NCBI GenBank assembly: GCA_965204095.1
Contig: OZ241991.1
Span: forward strand, 4,836,001-4,900,000
DNA: 64,000 nucleotides
Direction of reading: 5' to 3'
From: JAPPLB01 sp965204095
Lineage (GTDB): Bacteria; Acidobacteriota; Terriglobia; Bryobacterales; UBA6623
How positions within the stretch are numbered: position 1 is the first letter of the stretch; every line of letters starts with the position of its first letter. The notes below the pieces were generated by a model, which had not been told where the DNA came from, searched no databases, and was given only the letters and a program-made list of their open reading frames with translations. This document shows positions 52,175 to 59,296 of this stretch, piece by piece. Made by a program: the position numbers and the translations under genes.

Positions 52175-53242
52175 ATGCAACCAGCCAACAACGGCTCCCG
52201 AGCGGACACGCCGGATCTTTCAGCATTCGAAGGAGTCGATTTCTCGGAGGCTGAACATCGCAACGTCATCATCATCGGTTCCGGTCCGGCGGGCTTCACG
52301 GCGGCGTTGTACGCGGCGCGGGCGAATCTCGAACCGCTGCTCTTCCAGGGACCCGAAGCCGGCGGTCAGCTCGTCACGACCACCGATGTCGAGAACTATC
52401 CCGGTTTTCCCGACGGTGTTCTGGGGCCCGACATGATGCTCAAGTTCGAGGCCCAGGCGAAACGCTTCGGGGCTGACGTGCGCTACGGAACCGTCACGAC
52501 CGTAGACTTCTCGCAGCGCCCGTTCCGGTTGATGGTCGACGGGGCGAAGCCCTTCCTGGCTGACGCGGTCATCATTTCGACAGGCGCTTCCGCACGCTAC
52601 CTGGGGCTCGAGAACGAAAAGCGCCTGCTCGGCCACGGCGTGTCGGCTTGCGCGACCTGCGACGGAGCGTTCTTCCGGGACCAGAAGCTGGCGCTCGTCG
52701 GAGGAGGCGATACAGCCATGGAAGAGTCGCTCTTCCTGACCCGCTTCGCTACGGACGTATACGTGATCCACCGCCGGGATTCGCTCCGCGCCTCGAAGAT
52801 CATGCAGGCTCGCGCCAAGGCGAACCAGAAGATCCACTTCATCTGGGATACCGTCGTCGAAGACGTGCTGGGCGAGAAGGAAGTGGAAGGCGTCGTATTG
52901 AGGAACCTCAAGACGGGCGAGACTTCGACGCTTGACGTCGGAGGATTCTTCGTGGCCATCGGCCACAAGCCCAACACCGGGATCTTCAAAGGCTGGCTCG
53001 AAATGGACGAACTCGGCTACATCCGAACCAGGCCGGATTCAACCTACACCAACATCGCCGGCGTTTTTGCGAGCGGAGACGCCCAGGACCATGTCTATCG
53101 TCAGGCGGTAACGGCTGCCGGAACCGGATGCATGGCGGCCATCGACGCCGAGCGCTGGCTGGCCGAGAACCCCCCTGTCGAGGCTCCCGAGACTGTCGAA
53201 GCGGCAAGCCGGGCGCGGACGGGCAGCTCGACAGGGAGTTGA
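52175..53242 (+). CDS. trxB: thioredoxin-disulfide reductase
   Basis: FAD/NADPH flavoenzyme of 355 residues. GSGPAG (35-40) binds FAD. CATC (159-162) is the redox disulfide. VGGGDTAMEE is the NADPH site, and GVFASGDAQDHVYRQAVTAAGTG is the C-terminal FAD block. An extra N-terminal 29 residues and a 25-residue Ala/Ser tail extend beyond the core. GGAGAG lies just before the ATG. It follows the glutaredoxin-like gene and precedes a Dabb protein on the same strand. Confidence 0.96.
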   Translation: MQPANNGSRADTPDLSAFEGVDFSEAEHRNVIIIGSGPAGFTAALYAARANLEPLLFQGPEAGGQLVTTTDVENYPGFPDGVLGPDMMLKFEAQAKRFGADVRYGTVTTVDFSQRPFRLMVDGAKPFLADAVIISTGASARYLGLENEKRLLGHGVSACATCDGAFFRDQKLALVGGGDTAMEESLFLTRFATDVYVIHRRDSLRASKIMQARAKANQKIHFIWDTVVEDVLGEKEVEGVVLRNLKTGETSTLDVGGFFVAIGHKPNTGIFKGWLEMDELGYIRTRPDSTYTNIAGVFASGDAQDHVYRQAVTAAGTGCMAAIDAERWLAENPPVEAPETVEAASRARTGSSTGS

Positions 53243-53304
53243 TACAATCATTTCTCTTTGGCTCCGACCGAGCCGAACCTCCCGCACAAGGAGTTACGAC
53301 AACG

Positions 53305-53706
53305 ATGCGCCGATCAATAGTAGTGACGACCGTTCTGGCCGTCCTCATTCTCATGAGTCAAGGCACGCTTTCCGCGGGCGAAAAGAAGCTCATGCACTGC
53401 TTCTACTTCACGCCGATCGCCGAGGCGACGGACGCCGAGTGGGAAGCTTTCAAGAAAGCGACCGACGAGCTGCCGGGGAAGATCCCGGGCTTGAACACGG
53501 TCTGGCACGGCAAGCTTCGCCGGCCGTACAGAAATTACAACTCCAGCGGCGAATTCAGGATCCGTGAGTACGGTGTCTGCATGGAGATTGATGATGAAGC
53601 CGCCCTCGGCGTGTACGCCGACCACCCCGCCCATACCGAATGGGTAGGGATCTATGAGAAAGTTCGCCAGCGAGGCACCTCGACGTTCGACATACTGGGC
53701 GAGTAA
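53305..53706 (+). CDS. secreted Dabb-domain (stress-responsive A/B barrel) protein
   Basis: 133 residues with a signal peptide (VVTTVLAVLILMSQGTLSAG). The Dabb fold (dimeric alpha/beta barrel) is visible from LMHCFYFTPIAEATDAEWEAFKKATDELPGKIPGL to YADHPAHTEWVGIYEKV, where HPAHxxW is the family's most conserved stretch. Function is unknown; some members bind small ligands or act in stress. AAGGAG lies 11 bases before the ATG. It follows trxB by about 60 bases. Confidence 0.85.
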   Translation: MRRSIVVTTVLAVLILMSQGTLSAGEKKLMHCFYFTPIAEATDAEWEAFKKATDELPGKIPGLNTVWHGKLRRPYRNYNSSGEFRIREYGVCMEIDDEAALGVYADHPAHTEWVGIYEKVRQRGTSTFDILGE

Positions 53707-53866
53707 GCGAGCGCTGCGCTGACGGATGCGGGCTGCCGCCCGCGGTTTGAAAAACGGGGTCTGCGCCAAGCCCTGACGGCTTGGCGGCCCATGGTTACGT
53801 AACTACTTGTGTCTGCGAAGCGGCGGATGCCCCTTCTTCCCTCGACTGCCGGATTCGCCGCCGCAG

Positions 53867-54051
53867 TTAGCCTGTATTTCTCACCACCCGACGGTCGAAG
53901 CACACGATACGACCGCCAGGACTTCGTTGCGCTGGCTTGCCGTGCTCAACGTACTGTTCAAGTACGCCTGCGCGCGCCAAGCGGCTCGCGCCTCGTCCTG
54001 ACGGCCCTCTCACCCACTTCGCCTCCCCGCGTGGTGAGAAATGCAGGTTAG
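53867..54051 (+). repeat. MITE-like element copy R13, TTAG duplication
   Basis: Core 53871-54047 (177 bp) with direct TTAG at 53867-53870 and 54048-54051. This is the only TTAG pair seen and a key proof of target duplication. Module A1, short loop. Confidence 0.93.
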
Positions 54052-54158
54052 GGACGGTTCCTACCGGCCGCTGCGGTTTCCATGGCGCATCGCCAATGGA
54101 CAGATCGCCTCAACTGGCGCGCTCGGGCGCCGGGACGCCTTTTCCGGCGTTTTGAAAG

Positions 54159-54343
54159 CTAGCCTGCATTTCTCACCACCCGACGGTCGAAGCACAGGAT
54201 AGGACCGCCATGACTTCGTTGCGCTTGCTTGCCGTGCTCAACGTACCGTTCAAGTACGCCTGCGCGCGCCAAGCGGCTCGCGTCTCGTCCTGGCGGCCCT
54301 CTCACGCACTTCGCCTCGCCACGTGGTGAGAAATGCAGGCTAC
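54159..54343 (+). repeat. MITE-like element copy R14
   Basis: Core 54163-54339 (177 bp), CTAG on the left and CTAC on the right. The right flank supplies the TAG stop of the MauG-type gene on the minus strand. It lies about 110 bases after R13. Confidence 0.9.
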
Positions 54344-55371
54344 TTGTTGACGTAGCTGGGATCTTGCGCAGCAGCGGGGGCGTCGGCCTTCTCCTCCGGC
54401 TTCACGTCGAAGATGTCCGGCGTCCCGGGGGAGTCCGTGATCGAGTTGATCACTCGGCCGTTCAGCGAGCGCAGGAAGGCCATCAGGTCCGACTTGTCCT
54501 GGCCGCTCAATTCGAGCGGCTCGATCTCCGGCTTCAGTCCGTCAGGTGCGAAACCCCCGCGAGCGTAATGATCGATGACGTGCCGCAGCTTCAGGTAATG
54601 GCCGTTGTGCATGTAGGAAGAGCGGCGATTGACGTCGCGCAACCCCTGTGTCTTGTGTTTCGTCCCATTCGGCGTGCCTCCGGGGATCTCGGGAACGCCG
54701 GTGTAGTGGAACTGATGGTCGGTGAGAAGCGGTCCGTTGTGGCAGCGAACGCAGCCGGCCTTGCCGGTGAACAAGTCCATGCCTCGAACCGCTTCCGGCT
54801 CGAGCGCGGTCTTGTCCCCCAGCAGGTAACGGTCAAGGTCACTGTCGTATGAGACGAGCGTCCGCTCATAGGCTGCGATGGCCTTCGCGATCAAGTCGAA
54901 CGTAATCGACCGGCCGGGGAAAACCTGCGCGAACAGCTTTTGATAGAGGGGGTCGTTCGCCACCCGTTCCGCCGCGACCTCGGGTTCGAGGTCCATTTCG
55001 AGATTGTTCTCGAGCGGCTTGGGCGCTTGTTCTTCCAGCGTCTTGACGCGTCCGTCGGAAAACATCGACCGTTGCCATCCGACGTTCAGCAGCCCCGGCG
55101 TCTTGCGGCGCAACTCCATGTCGTGCAGGCCCCAGGCACGGCTGAGCCCGTCCATGAAGAGCAAGGCCGGTTTGTGGCAAGTGCCGCAACTGCGGCGCCC
55201 GCCCCGCGAGAGCATCGTTTCGAAGAAGAGCATTTCACCGAGCTCGATCTTCTGTGGCGTGCCCGGGTTGTCCGCAGGATGCGCGGGGTAGCCGGTCAGG
55301 GGCGCTAGACCAGGCTGCTCGGCCGCCCAGGCAACCGACGAAAGCAGAAGAACGGCGCACGCGAAACGCAT
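54340..55371 (-). CDS. MauG/di-haem cytochrome c peroxidase family protein
   Basis: 343 residues with signal peptide (MRFACAVLLLSSVAWA). Two haem c motifs: CGTCH (62-66) and CVRCH (207-211). ELGEMLFFETMLSRGG precedes the first haem as in bacterial di-haem peroxidases, and GLRDVNRRSSYMHNGHYLKL is the typical third block. It either reduces peroxide or oxidises a protein or small substrate in the periplasm; the MauG branch cannot be told apart by eye. The tail (residues 310-343) is Pro/Ala/Glu rich. Its TAG stop is in the flank of element R14. Confidence 0.92.
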   Translation of the reverse strand: MRFACAVLLLSSVAWAAEQPGLAPLTGYPAHPADNPGTPQKIELGEMLFFETMLSRGGRRSCGTCHKPALLFMDGLSRAWGLHDMELRRKTPGLLNVGWQRSMFSDGRVKTLEEQAPKPLENNLEMDLEPEVAAERVANDPLYQKLFAQVFPGRSITFDLIAKAIAAYERTLVSYDSDLDRYLLGDKTALEPEAVRGMDLFTGKAGCVRCHNGPLLTDHQFHYTGVPEIPGGTPNGTKHKTQGLRDVNRRSSYMHNGHYLKLRHVIDHYARGGFAPDGLKPEIEPLELSGQDKSDLMAFLRSLNGRVINSITDSPGTPDIFDVKPEEKADAPAAAQDPSYVNK

Positions 55372-55469
55372 TCCGCTAACAAACTACCACAGTAGTCCAA
55401 CCGCAATCCCGCCGCGCCGCATGCGGACAGGCGGAGTGCGGCCCCCATGCTATTCTCTGGTTGGGGGGC

Positions 55470-56615
55470 ATGTTCGCGAACGGCTCCCAAACCCTCATGC
55501 AACCTCGTTTCGACGACCCTCGGCTGCGGTCCATCGCCGGCAAGGTGATGGCCGGAGAACGCCTGAGTTTCGACGACGGCCTGAGCCTCTACCGTTCGCC
55601 GGACCTGCTCGGCATCGGTTATTTGGCGAATCACGTTCGCGAGCAGCTCAACGGCGACACGACGTACTTCAACGTCAACCGCCACATCAACCCCACGAAC
55701 GTGTGCGTAGCGGCCTGCAAACTGTGCGCTTTCGGGCGCCAGGTGCGCAATCCACAGGCCTACACCATGTCACTCGACCAGGTATGGGAAGTCGCCGGAC
55801 AAGGCTATGTCGAAGCGGTCTCCGAGTTCCATATCGTCGGCGGGCTGCACCCGGAACTCTCACTCGACTGGTTCTGCGAGATGATCTCCGGCCTGCGCGA
55901 GCGCTACCCGCACGTTCACCTCAAGGCGTTCACGATGGTCGAGATCGGCTACCTTGCCCGCCGTTCGAAGCTATCGATCGAAGAGACCCTCATTCGGCTG
56001 AAAGAGGCCGGCGTGCAGTCGCTCCCCGGCGGCGGCGCGGAGATCTTCAACGAGCGAGTCCGCCGCATCATCTGCGACCACAAGATCGACGGCGAGGAGT
56101 GGATCTCGACCGCCCGCATCGCGCACCGGATCGGCTTGAAGTCGAATGCGACGATGCTCTACGGCCACATCGAGACCGAAGAAGACCGAGTTGACCACTT
56201 GATCCGGCTTCGCGAGTTGCAGGACGAGACCGGTGGTTTCCAAACGTACATTCCACTCGCATTCCATCCCGCGAACACCCCCATGCAGCACCTGCCTGCG
56301 ACCACGGGCTTCGCGGACATCAAGAACATCGCGGTCGCGCGATTGCTGCTCGACAACTTTCCTCACGTCAAGGCCTACTGGATCATGATGACGCCGAAGG
56401 TGGCGCAGATCGCGCAACGCTTCGGCGCGGACGACATTGACGGCACCGTCGTCGAAGAGAAGATCTACCACGACGCCGGCGCCACGACCTCTCAAGTGCT
56501 GCGGCGCGAAGAGTTGTTGCGGCTGATCCGGGAAGCCGGCCGCGAGCCGGTCGAGCGGGACACCTTGTACCGGCCTGTCCAACGCGAGGAAGCCACGTTT
56601 ACGGTTCTCGTTTAG
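55470..56615 (+). CDS. mqnE: aminodeoxyfutalosine synthase (menaquinone, futalosine route)
   Basis: Radical SAM enzyme that joins 3-(1-carboxyvinyloxy)benzoate with the adenosyl radical of SAM. NPTNVCVAACKLCAFGR holds the CxxxCxxC cluster (Cys79, 83, 86). HIVGGLHPEL, PGGGAEIFNE and TYIPLAFHPANTPM are characteristic of MqnE rather than MqnC. ATG at 55470 follows a G-run. A TTG at 55461 and an ATG at 55497 are alternatives. It shows that this organism makes menaquinone through futalosine. Other mqn genes are not in the window. Confidence 0.93.
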   Translation: MFANGSQTLMQPRFDDPRLRSIAGKVMAGERLSFDDGLSLYRSPDLLGIGYLANHVREQLNGDTTYFNVNRHINPTNVCVAACKLCAFGRQVRNPQAYTMSLDQVWEVAGQGYVEAVSEFHIVGGLHPELSLDWFCEMISGLRERYPHVHLKAFTMVEIGYLARRSKLSIEETLIRLKEAGVQSLPGGGAEIFNERVRRIICDHKIDGEEWISTARIAHRIGLKSNATMLYGHIETEEDRVDHLIRLRELQDETGGFQTYIPLAFHPANTPMQHLPATTGFADIKNIAVARLLLDNFPHVKAYWIMMTPKVAQIAQRFGADDIDGTVVEEKIYHDAGATTSQVLRREELLRLIREAGREPVERDTLYRPVQREEATFTVLV

Positions 56616-56724
56616 CACGAGACCTTTTCCGAGGCCGGCGTCAACCACCTGACGGGTACGCATGTACGGGAACAGTGACACAACATCCTTGCAGTCGTGG
56701 ATTTGTTACAGAACCCTCCGCGAC

Positions 56725-56760
56725 TTGACACGAATTTCGTGTTTCACTATCTTTGTGTCA
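56725..56760 (+). promoter_or_regulatory. vapBC promoter with embedded operator
   Basis: TTGACA (56725-56730), a 17-base spacer and TATCTT (56748-56753). The palindrome ACACGAA-T-TTCGTGT (56728-56742) covers the spacer and part of the -35. A further half-site TTTGTGTCA (56752-56760) overlaps the -10 and start codon. The ATG at 56760 lies at the expected transcription start, so the mRNA may be leaderless. Confidence 0.7.
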
Positions 56761-57002
56761 TGAAGAATGTCACCGTGTCGCTGCCGGAGGATGTCGCACT
56801 TTGGCTGAGGGTCCGGGCCGCCGAGAACGGGCGAAGCGTCTCCAGTTGGCTCGCCAATCTGATTGGCGAGATGAGGCGCCGGGAGGATGAGTACGAGGTG
56901 GCGATGGGGCGCTTTCTTGCGAGAAAGCCACGCAAGCTCGACTGGAGGGGCCATCGGAAGCCAACACGGGACGAATTGCATGACCGCGCCAGCCTTCGTT
57001 GA
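56760..57002 (+). CDS. VapB-like antitoxin (ribbon-helix-helix)
   Basis: 80 residues. MKNVTVSLPEDVALWLRVRAAENGRSVSSWLANLIGEM is a ribbon-helix-helix DNA-binding domain. The C-terminal basic segment (FLARKPRKLDWRGHRKPTRD) would wrap the toxin. The frame continues upstream to 56697, but the promoter, palindrome and domain boundary place the start at 56760. It overlaps the PIN toxin gene by 23 bases, coupling their translation. Confidence 0.88.
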   Translation: MKNVTVSLPEDVALWLRVRAAENGRSVSSWLANLIGEMRRREDEYEVAMGRFLARKPRKLDWRGHRKPTRDELHDRASLR

Positions 57003-57444
57003 CACCAACGTTCTCGTCTACCGGCACGACAGCTCGGATCCGGCGAAGCAGTCTCGCGCGAACGACTGGATCACGCTTCTCGCGCACCGCCGCGCGGCTC
57101 GGATCAGTTTCCAGGTCTTGCAAGAGCTTTACGTCACACTCACACGCAAGCTGACGCCGGGCTACGACAGGCGGGAAGCGCAAGACATCGTGCGTGATTT
57201 GGCGGCATGGCGGCCGGTAGCAGCCGACCTCGCCGCCATGGAACGATCCTGGCTCCTGCAACAACGCTATTCTCTTTCTTGGTGGGACGCTCTTATCGTC
57301 GCGGCCGCGCAATCTTGCGAGTGCTCCGTGCTTCTCACCGAGGATCTCCAGCACGGCCAGATTTTCGACGGCGTTCGAGTGGTCGATCCTTTCAAGTCGC
57401 CAGCCCGGACGCCGGCGGAGGTTCTGGAAACGCTGGAGCGGTGA
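56980..57444 (+). CDS. vapC: VapC-like PIN-domain ribonuclease toxin
   Basis: 154 residues. Acidic active-site residues are all present: D8 (FVDTNVLVY), E49 (FQVLQELY), D103 (SWWDALIVAAA) and D122 (LLTEDLQHG). It would cleave tRNA or rRNA with magnesium. The frame extends upstream to 56887, but ATG at 56980 gives the exact PIN start. No stop or frameshift, so the module looks functional. It lies between mqnE and argD, well away from the 42-45 kb TA island. Confidence 0.92.
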   Translation: MTAPAFVDTNVLVYRHDSSDPAKQSRANDWITLLAHRRAARISFQVLQELYVTLTRKLTPGYDRREAQDIVRDLAAWRPVAADLAAMERSWLLQQRYSLSWWDALIVAAAQSCECSVLLTEDLQHGQIFDGVRVVDPFKSPARTPAEVLETLER

Positions 57445-57586
57445 TTGATCAGGGTTGGTTTTTCCTCCGCCCGCGAGTTCGCCGGGGCCGCGGTCAAGCG
57501 GCAGCGGACCGATGGCAACAGACCGAAGCCGGAACCCTGGCGGCCAACGCTGGAGGGTCCGTCAAAGCTATTCAGGAGGCATATCA

Positions 57587-58819
57587 ATGAGTGACCATTC
57601 CAGCCACGACGCCGCGCAGATCGGCACACTTGAAGATCGTCATCTCTTCCAGAACTACGGTCGCCGACAGATCGTTCTTGTGAGGGGTCAGGGCTGCTAC
57701 GTCTACGACGATCAGGGCAAGCGGTATCTCGACTTCATTTCCGGCATCGGAGTCAACGCCCTCGGCCACGGCCACGCGCGGGTGATCGAGGCAATTTGCG
57801 ATCAAGCCGGCACCTTGATGCACTGCTCGAACCTCTATGCCCACCCCTATCAGGGCCCCCTGGCCGAAAAGCTCACGCGGATGAGCGGGCTCGACCGGGC
57901 GTATTTCTGCAACAGCGGGGCCGAGGCCGTCGAGGCGGCGCTCAAGATCGCCAAGGGCTACGGGCGTTCGAGGAGCCCGGACAAGACCGAGATCGTCGCG
58001 CTCAACAACTCCTTCGCGGGCCGTACTCTCGGGGCGGTCTCCGTCACGGGCCAACCGAAGTACCGCCAACCCTTCGAGCCGCTGATTCCCAACGTGAAGT
58101 TCGTCGACGCGAATCATTTGGCGGGGCTGGAAGCAGCCGTGAGCGGCAAGACAGCCGCCATCATGTTCGAGCCCATTCTCGGTGAAGGCGGCATCGTGCG
58201 GATCACCCGCGAATTCGCTCGAAAGGCGTCCGATCTGGCGCAACAGCACGACGCTCTCCTGCTATTGGATGAGATTCAGTGTGGCCTCGGGCGAACCGGA
58301 GAGTATTTCGCCTTTCAGGCCTGGAATGACGGCGAATCAGCCGCTATCCGGCCGGACATCGTCACTCTGGCCAAACCTCTTGGCGGCGGCATGCCGATCG
58401 GCGCCGTGCTCGCGACCGACCGCGCGGCGGACGTGCTGTCGCCGGGAATGCACGGAAGCACTTTCGGGGGCAACGCACTCGCCTGCCGCATCGCGCTTGA
58501 AGTCCTCGACGTGCTCGATGAGATCCTGCCCCGCGTCCGGGAGACCGGTGCGCACTTCCAGAAGCGTCTGAGCGAACTGGTCGACAAGTACGATTTCGTC
58601 AGCGAAGTCCGGGGATGCGGCCTGATGCGGGGACTGAATCTCGCGGCGCCCGGCAAGTCCGTCGTCCCGGCCATGGCCGAAAAGGGTTTCCTGATGAATT
58701 GCACCGCAGGAACCGTGTTGCGCTTTCTTCCGCCCTACATCATTGAACCGGAGCATATCGACCAGTTAGTCGAGGCCCTGGAGCAGATCTTTGATGCCGG
58801 CCCCCCGGCGGAAGCCTGA
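57587..58819 (+). CDS. argD: acetylornithine-type class III aminotransferase
   Basis: PLP enzyme of 410 residues. GYYVYDDQGKRYLDF-like N-terminus (GCYVYDDQGKRYLDFISGIG), FCNSGAEAVEAALKIAK (phosphate site), LLLDEIQCGLGRTG (Asp to the ring nitrogen) and TLAKPLGGGMPIGA (PLP lysine) fit the ArgD/acetylornithine group. Ornithine or other omega-amino substrates are possible. AGGAGG lies eight bases before ATG 57587. The frame is open upstream to 57455 without a ribosome site. Other arginine genes are not nearby. Confidence 0.88.
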   Translation: MSDHSSHDAAQIGTLEDRHLFQNYGRRQIVLVRGQGCYVYDDQGKRYLDFISGIGVNALGHGHARVIEAICDQAGTLMHCSNLYAHPYQGPLAEKLTRMSGLDRAYFCNSGAEAVEAALKIAKGYGRSRSPDKTEIVALNNSFAGRTLGAVSVTGQPKYRQPFEPLIPNVKFVDANHLAGLEAAVSGKTAAIMFEPILGEGGIVRITREFARKASDLAQQHDALLLLDEIQCGLGRTGEYFAFQAWNDGESAAIRPDIVTLAKPLGGGMPIGAVLATDRAADVLSPGMHGSTFGGNALACRIALEVLDVLDEILPRVRETGAHFQKRLSELVDKYDFVSEVRGCGLMRGLNLAAPGKSVVPAMAEKGFLMNCTAGTVLRFLPPYIIEPEHIDQLVEALEQIFDAGPPAEA

Positions 58820-59296
58820 CGGGTCTTTGAGCGCAAAGCGCATCGCGCCGAGAGTCGCCCGGCCGTCTGCATTTCCATCTCTCGAGAAACGAGAGGTCAA
58901 GACCATGCCGCCCGGCCGGGTTTCGCCAGTGTGGCGGCATCGCTCCGCATTACCCTGGCTTCGACTATCGAAACCGCCTGCCATTCGGCCTGGCCCCGGA
59001 GTCGCTGACCAAACTACATGCCACGTCGTCGAGCACCGTGTTTTTCAGCAGGTTCTTGCCGCCAAGCTTCGCTCCGACGGATTGCTTCGCCTGCATGGTT
59101 CCCGGGCCATGCCCAGCATTTTCTCGCCGGTAACGAAACAAGATCGACGTCGAGATTCCCGGCGAAAGAGCAGCCGGGCTCATTCGCTTCCGATTCAGAT
59201 GGGGGCAGGATCCTTCACGGACCAAGTGACCCAGGCCGCTGATTCGGATTGACCGGCAGGTTGCGCTTCGGGCTTCGCTAAGGTACAAGTCTTTGA
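58820..59296. other. gene-free stretch between argD and the isomerase gene
   Basis: No gene recognised. A hairpin CTCTCG-AGAAA-CGAGAG lies near 58881-58898 without a T-run. Short open frames lack ribosome sites and family motifs. Confidence 0.4.

Noticed and set aside
54135..54153. Hairpin ACGCC-TTTTCC-GGCGT followed by TTT as a terminator
   Set aside because: Five-base stem, short T-run and no gene ending close upstream.
14545..54343. Repeat family as a CRISPR array
   Set aside because: Copies are about 180 bp, kilobases apart, with inverted ends and target duplications, and there are no cas genes.
14545..54343. Repeat family as REP/BIME palindromes
   Set aside because: Too long and internally asymmetric, with 4-bp direct flanks that REP sequences lack. 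No REP-associated tyrosine transposase is present.
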